A DNA stretch of 64,000 bases, taken from Thiofilum sp039797965. Lineage in GTDB: Bacteria > Pseudomonadota > Gammaproteobacteria > Thiotrichales > Thiotrichaceae. Numbering within the stretch: the stretch's first letter is position 1; each line of letters begins with the position of its first letter. The notes beneath the pieces were generated by a model. The model was not told the DNA's origin. It did no database searches and worked only from the letters and a program-made list of their open reading frames with translations. The position numbers and the translations under genes were made by a program. Positions 25,621 to 35,957 of the stretch are shown piece after piece. The stretch spans positions 1 through 64,000 of the forward strand of contig JBDKGX010000002.1 in assembly GCA_039797965.1 (NCBI GenBank). Direction: 5' to 3'.

Positions 25621-28600
25621 ATGCAATCCGGAAAATTACGTCATTATTTAGGTCTTAGCGCGTCTGCCGCATTACTGTTAGGTAATAGTGCGTGGGCTGC
25701 TCAGACTATTGAATACGATATTCGTTGGAGTACAGCGGATAGTCGCTATCATGTATTCATGCGCCCTACTACTAAACCTAGTCCTTCTGATTTGAGCTTA
25801 ACGGGTCAGGTAACTGTTAAAGTTCCTCATGCTACTAGCCCTAATGCTTTTACTGTTAGCAGTGTGACGAACGTTAATAGTAGTTTTATTTGGTCTAAGA
25901 CTTCACAAGTCTCCGCACCGACTGAAGATCCTGCGCACGACTATATTTCTTTCACCATGACGCCTTTAGATCCAAAAGGTTATGCATGGCAAGCCAATGT
26001 TGAGCAAGAAGTGTTCAACTTTGGTAATACTACAACCTGTCAGGTTGGTGGTGTACGTTTAATGGAAAATAATGATCCATTTAACGTTCCTAATAACTCT
26101 GCAGGTACTAACCCCGGTAACCAATTTACCAACTTAGGTTGGGGTACTTCAGGGGATAATAACTATTTAGGTAACTACGGTAATAATCTTGCTGACTGTA
26201 CTGATAGTTTAGACTCAGATGGTGATGGTTTACTGGATGGTCAAGAAAAGGCTATTGGTACTAACCCTAATAATCCAGATTCTGATGGTGATGGTATTAA
26301 CGATAAGGTTGAAGTAGGTTCCACACCTTCTACACCGGTTGATACTGATAAAGATGGTACCATCGATGCGATGGATCAGGACGACGATCAAGACGGTATT
26401 CTCACTAAGAATGAAAATTATAATGGTGGGACACCTGCAGATGATGATACCGACAAAGATGGTACTCCCGATTATTTAGATACTGACGATGATAATGATA
26501 GTCAGCTAACTAAAGACGAAAATTATAATGGTGGTACTTCCGCAGATGATGATACGGATGGCGATAAAGTACCTGATTATTTAGATACGGATGATGACGG
26601 TGATACCGTTCTAACTAAAGATGAAATCAAGTTAGGCATGTTACCGCTCAACACAGATTCCGACGGTGACTCTGTGCCCGATGGTACGGAAATTGGCTCA
26701 GTAGCTACACCTAAAGATACAGATGCTGATGGTAAAATTGACCCATTAGATACTGACGATGATCAAGACGGTAAGTTAACCAAAGATGAAAATTATAATG
26801 GTGGTACTTCCGCAGATGATGATACGGATGGGGATAAAACACCGGATTATTTAGATACTGATGACGATGGTGACGGCTTATTATCTAAAGACGAAACGAA
26901 TGTTATTGGTTCTAATCCATTACTAAAAGATACTGATGGTGACGGAGTTGATGATAAGACTGAAGTAGGTTCAGATATCAATAACCCAACTGATACCGAT
27001 GGTGATGGTACCAAAAACGTACTGGATACTGATGATGATAACGATACTGTTCTTACTAAGTACGAAAATTACAACGGTGCTACTCCAACAGATGACGATA
27101 CCGACAAAGATGGTATTGCTGATTATTTAGATACCGATGATGACGGTGATGGCATCCTTACCACTAAAGAATCACCTGATGCTAATAAAGACGGTAGTCC
27201 AGCAGATGCCCTAGATACAGATGGTGATAAAACCCCAGATTATCTAGATGTAGATTCTGATGGTGATGGCGTTCTGGATAAGGACGAAGTAGCTATTGGT
27301 TCTAATCCATTAAATCCAGATTCTGATGGTGATGGTGTATCTGACGGTGTTGAGGTGGGAGCCAATCCTGCTAGCCCAGTTGATACCGATGGCGACAAAA
27401 CGCCTGACGTATTAGACACTGATGATGATAATGATGGTATTTTAACAAAAGCCGAAGATCCTAATGCTGATGGTAACCCAGCAAATGATGATACTGATGG
27501 CGATAAAATTCCAAACTACTTAGACACTGACGATGACGGTGATGGTGTTCCAACTAAAGATGAAACCACGCTAACATCTGATCCATTAAACCCAGATACT
27601 GATAAAGATGGTGTGCCTGATGGTGTTGAGGTAGGAGCCAATCCTGCTAGCCCAATTGATACCGATGGCGATAAAACGCCTGACGTTTTAGATACTGATG
27701 ATGATAACGATGGTGTTCTAACTCAGTACGAAAATTATAATGGTGGTACGCCAGAAGACGATGACTCTGATGGTGATAAAGTACCTGATTATTTAGATAC
27801 TGATGATGATGGCGATGGTACGCTCACTGCTAATGAACAGCCTGATCCTAATAAAGATGGTAATCCAGCGGATGCAGTAGATACTAACGCTGATGGTACA
27901 CCTGATTATCTAGCGGCTGATAATGATGGCGACGGTATTCCTGACAGCACTGAGAAAGCGATTGGTACTGATCCATTAAATCCTGACTCCGATGGTGATG
28001 GTATTCCTGATGGCATTGAAGCAGGTGCCAACCCATCTACACCAGTTGATACGGATGGTGATGGTATCCCAGACGCTAAAGACACTGATGATGATAATGA
28101 TGGTATTCCAACCAAAGATGAGAACTACAACGGTGGTACTCCTGCGGATGACGATACTGACGGTGATAAGATTCCAAACTATCTCGATACTGATGATGAT
28201 GGTGATGGAGTTCCAACCAAAGCTGAAACTACTATCGGTTCCGACCCATTAAATACCGACTCTGATAAAGATGGTGTACCTGATGGCACTGAGGTAGGCG
28301 CTGACCCAGCTAACCCAATCGATACTGATGGCGATAAAACACCTGATGTATTAGATACCGATGATGATAATGACGGTGTTTTAACGGCTCAGGAAAATTA
28401 CAACGGTGGTAGTCCATTAGATGATGATACCGATGGTGATAAAGTACCTGATTATTTAGATACCGATGATGATGGCGATGGTGTTTTAACTAAAGATGAA
28501 GCTCCTGATGCTAATAAAGATGGTATTCCAACGGATGCTCTAGATACTGATAAAGATGGTACGCCAGATTATTTAGATCTTGACGCTGATGGTGATGGTA

Positions 28601-31600
28601 TTCCTGATGTCACTGAGAAGGCGATTGGTTCTGATCCGTTGAATCCTGATTCAGACGGTGATGGCATCCCTGATGGTACGGAAGCAGGTGTTAATCCAGC
28701 TACTCCTGTTGATACCGATAAGGATGGTACGCCAGATCTTACTGATCCAGACGATGATCAAGATGGTATCCCCACTAAGTTGGAAAACTATAATGGTGGT
28801 ACGCCTGGTGATGATGACACCGATAAAGATGGCACACCTGATTATTTAGATACGGATGATGATGGTGATGGTGTTCCTACTACTGGTGAGCAACCTGACC
28901 CTAATAAAGATGGTAGTCCTGCTGATGCTGTTGATACCGACGGTGATGCTATTCCTGACTACTTAGACCCAGATAATACTGATGGTCCTTTAGGTGACAA
29001 AGACGGCGATGGCTTAACCAACGGTGATGAGGCCAAGATTGGTACTGATCCTACTAATCCAGATACCGATGGCGATGGTGTTCCTGATGGTAAAGAAGTA
29101 GGTCCAGATCCAGCAAACCCAGTTGATACTGATGGCGATGGTATTCCTGATGCTAAAGATACTGATGATGATGGTGATGGTGTTCCTACTAAAGCTGAAG
29201 ATCTCAATGGTGATGGTGATCCAACCAACGATGATACCGATGGCGACAAGATTCCTAACTATTTAGATACTGATGATGACAATGACGGTATTCCGTCTAA
29301 GTCTGAAGATCCAAATAGTGATGGTGATCCTGCTAACGATGATACCGATGGCGACAAGATTCCTAACTACTTAGATCCAGATGATGATCAAGACGGTGTT
29401 CCTACTGCTAATGAACAAACATTAGGTATGAACCCATTAAATCCTGATTCTGATGGTGATGGTATTCTTGATGGTACTGAGGTAGGGGCTGATCCAGCCA
29501 ATCCTATCGATACTGATGGCGATAAAACTATCGATGCATTAGATACCGATGATGATAATGATGGTCAGTTAACCAAAGACGAAAACTACAATGGCGGTAC
29601 CCCTGCAGATGACGATACGGATGCAGATGGTAAGCCAGACTACTTAGATACTGATGATGATGGTGATAATGTTCCAACGGTTGATGAAACTAAGTTAGGT
29701 ACTCAACCATTAAATCCTGACTCAGATGGTGATGGTGTTAACGATGGTACTGAGGTCGGTTCAGTTGCTGCACCAACAGACACTGATGGCGATAAAACTA
29801 TCGATGCATTAGACACTGATGATGATCAAGATGGTATCTTAACTAAAAACGAGAACTACAATGGTAGTACTCCAACAGATGACGATACTGATGGTGATGG
29901 TAAACCAGACTATCTCGATACTGATGATGATAATGATGGTCGTCTGACTTCAGCAGAATCTCCAGATGTGAATGCTGATGGCTCACCTGCGGATGCTGTT
30001 GATACTGATGGCGATAGTAAACCAGATTATCTTGATCCAGATGATGATGGTGATGGTCTATTAACTAAGGATGAGGCTACCATTGGTACCGATCCTATGA
30101 ATGTAGACTCTGATGCTGATGGTATTGTGGATGGTAAAGAGGTAGGTGCTAACCCAGCAGCCCCAGTTGATACTGATGGCGATGGCAAAGTTAATGCCTT
30201 AGATCCAGATGACGATAATGATGGTGTATTAACTAAGTACGAAAATTACAACAGTGGTACTCCAGAAGACGACGATACTGACGGTGACGGTAAACCAGAT
30301 TATCTTGATACTGATGACGATGGTGATGGTCGTTTGACTACAGCTGAGTCACCTGATGCCAATAAAGATGGTAATCCTTCTGATGCAGTTGATACTGATG
30401 CAGATGGCAAGCCAGACTACTTGGATATGGATGATGATGGTGACGGTTTGGCAACTAAGGATGAGGCTACCATTGGTACTAACCCAATGAATCCTGATTC
30501 TGATGCTGACGGCGTACCTGATGGTGCTGAGGTTGGTGCTAATCCTGCATCTCCATTGAATACTGATGGCGATAGCAAAATTAATGCTCTTGATCCAGAT
30601 GATGATGGTGATACCGTATTAACCAAGTATGAAAATTACAATGGTGGTACTCCAGCAGATGATGATACTGATAAAGATGGTATACCAGACTACCTAGACA
30701 CTGATGATGATAATGACAAAGTCTTAACTATCAGTGAGTCACCTGATGCCAATAGCGATGGTAATCCATCCGATGCATTAGATTCTGATGGTGATGGTTT
30801 AGCTGATTACTTAGATGCGGTGATGGATTCTGTCGCGCTCAAAGTAAAAGTGTTCTTACAAGGTGCCTATAGTAGTTCAACAGGTTTAATGGCAGATACT
30901 TTACGTACCTTGTCATTAGTACCAACTAACCAGCCTTATAGCAGCCTGTCTTATCGTTACACAGGTACTGAGGTAGCCTCTAGTACAGTTCTGGGTGTAA
31001 GTGGCAATGATGCTATCGTAGATTGGGTACTCGTTGAATTGCGTGACTTTACTCAACCAAAAACAGTAATCAAAACTATCGCTGGTCTAGTCCAAAAAGA
31101 CGGTGATGTAGTTGATGCTGCTACAGGTTCTGATGTGTTACGCATGAGCGGTGTACCTACTGCTGGCTACTATGTGGCAGTGCGTCATCGTAACCATATG
31201 GGCATTATGACTAATGCTGGCGTAGGTTTATCAGCAACACCTAAGTTAGTAGACTTCACAGATGCGAATGTATTGACCTATGGTTCTAATGCACGCCTCG
31301 TGGCGGGCTCTAAAGCCTTAATGTGGGCAGGTAATGCTAATGATTATGCTAATAATTCATACGCAATTATTGCCCAAGGTCCAGATAATGACACCAGCTC
31401 CATTTTAGGAAATGTGTTATTAGCATCCGGTAATACAACGGCTAGTACTAACTACCGTCTAAATGGTTACCGTATTAGTGACTTGACAATGGATGGTGTT
31501 GCCATCTTCGCAGGTCCTAGTAATGATGTGAACTTACTCTTAGGTAACGTTCTAATGCACCCAGGTAATAGTACCAACAGTGCTAACTTCGTCATTAACG

Positions 31601-31617
31601 AGCAATTGCCGAAATAA
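25621..31617 (+). CDS. Giant Asp-rich TSP3-repeat secreted protein
   Basis: A 1998-residue exported protein, probably calcium-binding and extracellular. Order: signal peptide (to about 26); the domain shared with its neighbours (27-195, ending DPFNV..NPGNQFTNLGWG); a thrombospondin type 3 array (about 198-1735) of D-x-D-x-D-G units such as DSDGDGIPDG and DTDDDGDGV; then a C-terminal domain (about 1740-1998: LKVKVFLQGAYSSS, IVDWVLVELRD, GYYVAVRHRNHMGIM) known from large surface proteins. I count 12 ENYN-containing modules. It has no visible membrane or cell-wall anchor. Likely an adhesin or sheath/matrix component; ligand unknown. Confidence 0.88.
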   Translation: MQSGKLRHYLGLSASAALLLGNSAWAAQTIEYDIRWSTADSRYHVFMRPTTKPSPSDLSLTGQVTVKVPHATSPNAFTVSSVTNVNSSFIWSKTSQVSAPTEDPAHDYISFTMTPLDPKGYAWQANVEQEVFNFGNTTTCQVGGVRLMENNDPFNVPNNSAGTNPGNQFTNLGWGTSGDNNYLGNYGNNLADCTDSLDSDGDGLLDGQEKAIGTNPNNPDSDGDGINDKVEVGSTPSTPVDTDKDGTIDAMDQDDDQDGILTKNENYNGGTPADDDTDKDGTPDYLDTDDDNDSQLTKDENYNGGTSADDDTDGDKVPDYLDTDDDGDTVLTKDEIKLGMLPLNTDSDGDSVPDGTEIGSVATPKDTDADGKIDPLDTDDDQDGKLTKDENYNGGTSADDDTDGDKTPDYLDTDDDGDGLLSKDETNVIGSNPLLKDTDGDGVDDKTEVGSDINNPTDTDGDGTKNVLDTDDDNDTVLTKYENYNGATPTDDDTDKDGIADYLDTDDDGDGILTTKESPDANKDGSPADALDTDGDKTPDYLDVDSDGDGVLDKDEVAIGSNPLNPDSDGDGVSDGVEVGANPASPVDTDGDKTPDVLDTDDDNDGILTKAEDPNADGNPANDDTDGDKIPNYLDTDDDGDGVPTKDETTLTSDPLNPDTDKDGVPDGVEVGANPASPIDTDGDKTPDVLDTDDDNDGVLTQYENYNGGTPEDDDSDGDKVPDYLDTDDDGDGTLTANEQPDPNKDGNPADAVDTNADGTPDYLAADNDGDGIPDSTEKAIGTDPLNPDSDGDGIPDGIEAGANPSTPVDTDGDGIPDAKDTDDDNDGIPTKDENYNGGTPADDDTDGDKIPNYLDTDDDGDGVPTKAETTIGSDPLNTDSDKDGVPDGTEVGADPANPIDTDGDKTPDVLDTDDDNDGVLTAQENYNGGSPLDDDTDGDKVPDYLDTDDDGDGVLTKDEAPDANKDGIPTDALDTDKDGTPDYLDLDADGDGIPDVTEKAIGSDPLNPDSDGDGIPDGTEAGVNPATPVDTDKDGTPDLTDPDDDQDGIPTKLENYNGGTPGDDDTDKDGTPDYLDTDDDGDGVPTTGEQPDPNKDGSPADAVDTDGDAIPDYLDPDNTDGPLGDKDGDGLTNGDEAKIGTDPTNPDTDGDGVPDGKEVGPDPANPVDTDGDGIPDAKDTDDDGDGVPTKAEDLNGDGDPTNDDTDGDKIPNYLDTDDDNDGIPSKSEDPNSDGDPANDDTDGDKIPNYLDPDDDQDGVPTANEQTLGMNPLNPDSDGDGILDGTEVGADPANPIDTDGDKTIDALDTDDDNDGQLTKDENYNGGTPADDDTDADGKPDYLDTDDDGDNVPTVDETKLGTQPLNPDSDGDGVNDGTEVGSVAAPTDTDGDKTIDALDTDDDQDGILTKNENYNGSTPTDDDTDGDGKPDYLDTDDDNDGRLTSAESPDVNADGSPADAVDTDGDSKPDYLDPDDDGDGLLTKDEATIGTDPMNVDSDADGIVDGKEVGANPAAPVDTDGDGKVNALDPDDDNDGVLTKYENYNSGTPEDDDTDGDGKPDYLDTDDDGDGRLTTAESPDANKDGNPSDAVDTDADGKPDYLDMDDDGDGLATKDEATIGTNPMNPDSDADGVPDGAEVGANPASPLNTDGDSKINALDPDDDGDTVLTKYENYNGGTPADDDTDKDGIPDYLDTDDDNDKVLTISESPDANSDGNPSDALDSDGDGLADYLDAVMDSVALKVKVFLQGAYSSSTGLMADTLRTLSLVPTNQPYSSLSYRYTGTEVASSTVLGVSGNDAIVDWVLVELRDFTQPKTVIKTIAGLVQKDGDVVDAATGSDVLRMSGVPTAGYYVAVRHRNHMGIMTNAGVGLSATPKLVDFTDANVLTYGSNARLVAGSKALMWAGNANDYANNSYAIIAQGPDNDTSSILGNVLLASGNTTASTNYRLNGYRISDLTMDGVAIFAGPSNDVNLLLGNVLMHPGNSTNSANFVINEQLPK
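26211..30820 (+). repeat. Tandem coding repeats (TSP3 array)
   Basis: About 4.6 kb of imperfect tandem repeats, dominated by GATACTGATGGTGAT-like units encoding DTDGD/DSDGDG. Higher-order modules alternate: one with ENYNGGTP..DDDTDGD..PDYLD, one with IGSDPLNPDSDGDG..VGANP..PVDTDGD. Near-identical stretches suggest recent duplication or conversion, so copy number may vary between strains and short-read assemblies may collapse here. AGTACT, common elsewhere, is essentially absent. Confidence 0.9.
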
Positions 31618-31626
31618 TGACTACAG

Positions 31627-31655
31627 GGGAATGGCAGCATTGGGCTGCCGTTCCC
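31627..31655 (+). terminator. Hairpin after the 1998-residue gene
   Basis: Stem GGGAATGGCAGC / GCTGCCGTTCCC (one G-U pair) with a 5-base loop, then TTCTTT. Probably terminates or attenuates before the next paralogue. Confidence 0.7.
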
Positions 31656-31697
31656 TTCTTTGGGTTTGACTGGCTAAGAAATGAGCGGTAATTAATA

Positions 31698-34600
31698 ATG
31701 AAAAAAATAAATGGCCAAGTTTTGATAAGGGGTTTTGTTTTGCTGATGCTTACTCAGGCGAGTAGCACGGCGTTTGGAGCAACTAGTGATGGCGTGGAGT
31801 ACAACATTCGTTGGGACAGTACTGCACAGTTATACCGCGTTTTTATGCGTCCAACCTCAGTTCCCACTCGGAATTTAACCTTATCTTCGCAAGTCACTAT
31901 CAGGTCTCCTCATTCTGCTAGTACTTCAGCACGTTTTGTACCGGCTAATGTCACCTCTACAGTCCCTGGGATTTTTTGGTCGAATAGTTCAACTGTAAGA
32001 GCACCGAGTGAAGCGCCAGATATTGATTATCTCTCGTTCACAGCAACCATTACTAATCCCCAAGCATTCTCATGGAGCGCTAATAAAGAGCTAGAGGTCT
32101 TTAACTTTAAAAACTCTGGGTCTTGTCTAGGTGCAGTGGAGTTGATGAATAACTCTTCTGATCCGTTTAATGTGCCTAGTGGTGGAAATTCAGTCGGAAC
32201 CAATCCGGGGAACCAATTTGCTAATATTGGTTGGTTATCTGATCCTGAAGTAATTGAAAATAGTTACTTAGGTAATTACGGTACAGCAGCTGTTTGTGAC
32301 AATGGCCCTACCGAACCCGTCAATAAAGTACCTAGTGCTATGGATGATACACTAGTAGTCAAAGCGGGTGAGTCAGGTACGATTGCAGTACTGATCAATG
32401 ATAGCGATGCGGATAATGATACCTTAACGCTCTCTAAGTATACTCAAGGTACTTCTGGTACGGTTACCCAGCAAGGTAATTCACTAGTTTATACTCCTAA
32501 TAGCGGGGCGACGGGCGCTGATTCCTTTACTTATACGATTTCTGATGGAAAGGGTGGTACTGCTAGTGCTACGGTTTACGTCACTATCGACAATACTCCC
32601 TCAACGTGTCCTACAGCACCTGATACTGTAGCTGAAAATTCTGTGTACTACCGTGTAGATTATGATAATGCGACTAAGCGTTACCATGTTTATATGTATC
32701 CAGGTAGTACTCCTAGTCCTAAAAATTTAAGTCTAACCGGACAAGTAACCTTAAAAGTTCCTCATGCTGCCAATATTGCTAATCAGTTTGAGATTGCTGA
32801 TTTGCAATCCGCAGTGACGAATGTGGAATGGGTAGTAGGAGCGAAAGTTCGCAGCCCTACGGAAGATTCCGGTAGTGATTATTTATCATTAACGTTTAAT
32901 ACCTCTGATAATGCGTCATTCCCGTGGGAAGCTAATAAAGAGCTTGAGGTGTTCAGTTTCACTAACTCTGGTAGCTGTGAAGTAGGCGCTATTCAGATTA
33001 TGGCGAATGATGATGTTTTCAATCAGTTGCCTAACTCAGCAGGAACAGGACCTGGTAACCAATTTACCAATCTAGGGTGGGGTACCTATAGTGATAATAA
33101 CTATGCCGGCATTTATGGTTGCCCTATTGTTAAACCAACCACTTGTACAGTAGTCACGGATCCTGATACCGATGGTGATGGTTTAAAGGATTCTGAGGAA
33201 GCTAAGTTAGGTACTAATCCTAATAATGCCGATTCTGATGGGGACGGTATTAATGACAAGGTAGAAGTAGGGAGTGATATTACTGATCCTATTGATAGCG
33301 ATAAGGACGGTAAGATAGATGCACTAGATGATGACGATGACAACGACGGTATTCTCACTAAAAATGAAAACTATAATGGTGGTTCGCCCATTTCCAATGA
33401 TACTGATGTGGACGGTATTGCGGATTATCTAGACGTTGATGACGATAATGACGGTATTTTGACTACCAACGAAAACTATAACGGCGGTACACCTGAAAAT
33501 GATGATACCAACGGTGATAGTAAACCTGATTATTTAGATGCTGATGATGACGGTGATGGTGTCCTCACCAAGTATGAAAACTATAATGGTGGTACTGCGG
33601 CGGATGATGATACCGATAAAGATGGCACACCGGACTATATTGATATCGATGATGATGCAGACAGTAAAAATACAGTAGATGAAAATGCTGACCCCAATGG
33701 CGATGGTAATCCGACTGATGCCAAAGATACCGATGGCGACGGTAAACCGGACTATTTAGATGCTGTGACAGACACATCGGTTGATCCTGACACTGATGGT
33801 GATGGTCTCACCGATAAACAAGAAATCGCTTTAGGTAGCAATCCTTTGAATGTGGATACTGACAGCGATGGTATTGATGATCGCACAGAAGTTGGTGCTA
33901 ACCTAAGTACTCCAATCGATACTGATGGCGACAATATTATTAATGCCCTCGATACCGATGATGATAATGACGGTATTCTCACTAAGTATGAGGACTACAA
34001 TAACGGTACTCCTGCCAATGATGATACCGATAAAGATGGCACACCGGATTATCTTGATAGTGATGATGATGCCGATGGCAAGAACACAGTAGATGAGAAT
34101 GCTGATCCCAATGGCGATGGTAATCCTAGTGATGCCAAAGATACCGATGGTGATGGCAAACCAGACTATTTAGATGCCGCGACGGATACACCGGCTGATC
34201 CTGACACCGATGGTGATGGTCTCACCGATAAGCAAGAAGTAGCCTTAGGCACTAGTCCTACTAATGTAGACTCTGATGGTGATGGTATTGATGATCGCAC
34301 AGAAGTGGGTGCTAACCTAAGTACTCCAATCGATACTGATGGCGACAATATTATTAATGCCCTCGATACCGATGATGATAATGACGGCATTCTCACTAAA
34401 TATGAAAACTATAACGGTGGCTCGCCCGCAAACGATGATACTGATGCAGATGGCACACCTAACTATCTAGATGCGGATGACGATTTAGATGGTATTAATA
34501 CAAAATCAGAAAATGCTGATCCTAATGGTGATGGCAATCCTAGTGACGCCAAAGATACGGATGGTGATGGTACACCGGACTATCTCGACAATCACGATGA

Positions 34601-35120
34601 CACCACTCTTGATAAAGACAGCGATAATGATGGTATAAGTGATAAACAAGAGTCAGTACTAGGTACTAATCCTAATAGTGGCGATAGTGACGGTGATGGT
34701 ATTAGCGACCTGCAAGAGGTTGGCAATATTAATGCGCCACGCGACACAGACAATGATGGCAAGATTGATGCTATAGATAGTGATGATGACAATGACGGTA
34801 TTCTCACCAAATATGAAAACTATAATGGTGGCTTACCGACTAATGATGATACTGATAAAGACGGTATTCCAGACTACCTTGATACCGACGACGATGGTGA
34901 TGGTATTTTAACTTCGCAAGAAATATCAGATCCAAATGGTGACGGTGCACCTACCGACGCCGTCGACACGGATAATAATGGTATTCCAGATTACTTACAG
35001 GGCTCTATCCAACCTGAAAGTACCGTAAAACCTGTGCCTACTTTAAGTCAATGGGGTCAGATATTACTATCGATGATATTAGCAGGACTAGCCTTAGTAC
35101 GCTTAAGATCAAAATCATAA
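31698..35120 (+). CDS. TSP3-repeat surface protein with IPTL-CTERM
   Basis: An 1140-residue exported protein. Order: signal peptide (about 1-28); first copy of the shared domain (29-205); a cadherin/Ig-like tandem domain (about 210-300: PSAMDDTLVVKAG, DNDTLTLSKYTQG, GADSFTYTISDGKGG); second copy of the shared domain (308-480, again NPGNQF-type ending but GPGNQFTNLGWG); TSP3 repeats (about 488-1100, six ENYN/EDYN modules); and a C-terminal sorting signal PVPTLSQWGQILLSMIL followed by a basic tail RLRSKS. That tail is the IPTL-CTERM type, implying processing and retention at the envelope. It may anchor a complex with the two upstream paralogues. Confidence 0.88.
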   Translation: MKKINGQVLIRGFVLLMLTQASSTAFGATSDGVEYNIRWDSTAQLYRVFMRPTSVPTRNLTLSSQVTIRSPHSASTSARFVPANVTSTVPGIFWSNSSTVRAPSEAPDIDYLSFTATITNPQAFSWSANKELEVFNFKNSGSCLGAVELMNNSSDPFNVPSGGNSVGTNPGNQFANIGWLSDPEVIENSYLGNYGTAAVCDNGPTEPVNKVPSAMDDTLVVKAGESGTIAVLINDSDADNDTLTLSKYTQGTSGTVTQQGNSLVYTPNSGATGADSFTYTISDGKGGTASATVYVTIDNTPSTCPTAPDTVAENSVYYRVDYDNATKRYHVYMYPGSTPSPKNLSLTGQVTLKVPHAANIANQFEIADLQSAVTNVEWVVGAKVRSPTEDSGSDYLSLTFNTSDNASFPWEANKELEVFSFTNSGSCEVGAIQIMANDDVFNQLPNSAGTGPGNQFTNLGWGTYSDNNYAGIYGCPIVKPTTCTVVTDPDTDGDGLKDSEEAKLGTNPNNADSDGDGINDKVEVGSDITDPIDSDKDGKIDALDDDDDNDGILTKNENYNGGSPISNDTDVDGIADYLDVDDDNDGILTTNENYNGGTPENDDTNGDSKPDYLDADDDGDGVLTKYENYNGGTAADDDTDKDGTPDYIDIDDDADSKNTVDENADPNGDGNPTDAKDTDGDGKPDYLDAVTDTSVDPDTDGDGLTDKQEIALGSNPLNVDTDSDGIDDRTEVGANLSTPIDTDGDNIINALDTDDDNDGILTKYEDYNNGTPANDDTDKDGTPDYLDSDDDADGKNTVDENADPNGDGNPSDAKDTDGDGKPDYLDAATDTPADPDTDGDGLTDKQEVALGTSPTNVDSDGDGIDDRTEVGANLSTPIDTDGDNIINALDTDDDNDGILTKYENYNGGSPANDDTDADGTPNYLDADDDLDGINTKSENADPNGDGNPSDAKDTDGDGTPDYLDNHDDTTLDKDSDNDGISDKQESVLGTNPNSGDSDGDGISDLQEVGNINAPRDTDNDGKIDAIDSDDDNDGILTKYENYNGGLPTNDDTDKDGIPDYLDTDDDGDGILTSQEISDPNGDGAPTDAVDTDNNGIPDYLQGSIQPESTVKPVPTLSQWGQILLSMILAGLALVRLRSKS

Positions 35121-35167
35121 ATAAAGAGTAAGTTGATCAAATATCTACAATTTGATTAAAAATAAAA

Positions 35168-35194
35168 CGACAAGTACTTAAAAAGTACTTGTCG
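35168..35194 (+). terminator. Hairpin with AGTACT in both arms
   Basis: Perfect 12-bp stem CGACAAGTACTT / AAGTACTTGTCG, 3-base loop, 48 bp after the IPTL-CTERM gene. The remaining gene-free DNA up to 35425 shows nothing else recognisable. Confidence 0.7.
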
Positions 35195-35425
35195 CTTAAA
35201 TACAACTTGCAATCATAGAACGCTGAAATTAGCCTACCGACTCTAACTAGATTAAGTTAAATAGTTATAGAGGGTAGAGCGAAATTTAGGGGAGTAGCGA
35301 TTTGATTTCATTAAATGTTGTTAAATAACTTTAATAGAAAAGAAGCAACATCAATGGAAATCAATAACACCGAGCTAAGAAGCCGTTCTAAATTGATTGA
35401 TCTTACTTAAATGTGAGGATTCAGA

Positions 35426-35893
35426 ATGCTTAAAATGAAATGGATACTAGGTTGGTTCTTCTTAATGGCTTGTGCTGTAGCTAATGCAGCAGGTCAGGCG
35501 GCTGATTTTTCCTTTCGTGATATTGATGGTCAACAACATCGCTTGTCCGAGTACCGTGGTAAATGGGTAATCGTGAACTATTGGTCTATGGAATGTGGTC
35601 CTTGTTTACAAGAAATTCCTGCTTTAAAAGGGATCGCCCAGCGCTATCGCAATAAAGCAGTGGTACTAGGTATGGATGCGGGTGAAACCCCCACCGCCCG
35701 CATGAAACAATTTATGCGTCAGCGGGGTATTAACTATACAGTCGTACCCACGCAGGATAGTACTATGTTTGCATTAGGACTTATTTATGGTGTGCCTACT
35801 ACTTATATTATTTCCCCAACGGGACAAATCGTAGATACCCACATGGGTGCAGTCACATCACAACAATTGCAACGTTATATCAACGGCTCTTGA
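35426..35893 (+). CDS. TlpA/ResA-like thiol-disulfide oxidoreductase
   Basis: Exported thioredoxin-fold protein, 155 residues, with signal peptide (MLKMKWILGWFFLMACAVAN, cleavage near NAA), the peroxiredoxin-like start AADFSFRDIDGQQHRLSEYRGK, active-site WSMECGPC (Cys57, Cys60) and the cis-proline loop YGVPTTYII. Such periplasmic proteins keep thiols reduced, for example in cytochrome c maturation or for oxidatively damaged proteins. No cytochrome maturation gene is nearby. GAGGA lies before ATG 35426. It may also help fold the cysteine-containing surface proteins encoded just upstream, but that is only proximity. Confidence 0.88.
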   Translation: MLKMKWILGWFFLMACAVANAAGQAADFSFRDIDGQQHRLSEYRGKWVIVNYWSMECGPCLQEIPALKGIAQRYRNKAVVLGMDAGETPTARMKQFMRQRGINYTVVPTQDSTMFALGLIYGVPTTYIISPTGQIVDTHMGAVTSQQLQRYINGS

Positions 35894-35957
35894 TTTTATT
35901 AAATTCAAATTAAGTACTCATCGGTAAATCAACGAATGAGTACTTAACTAATTATGA

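Noticed and set aside
27906..28115. Minus-strand ORFs in the TSP3 genes (also at 28959, 30417, 33113, 33752, 34166, 34592)
   Set aside because: Ser/Pro-rich antisense shadows of Asp-rich repeats, all with the same artefactual composition.
26211..30820. CRISPR-like or intergenic tandem repeat
   Set aside because: Repeats are in frame, imperfect, and encode a continuous TSP3 array; there are no unique spacers of constant length.
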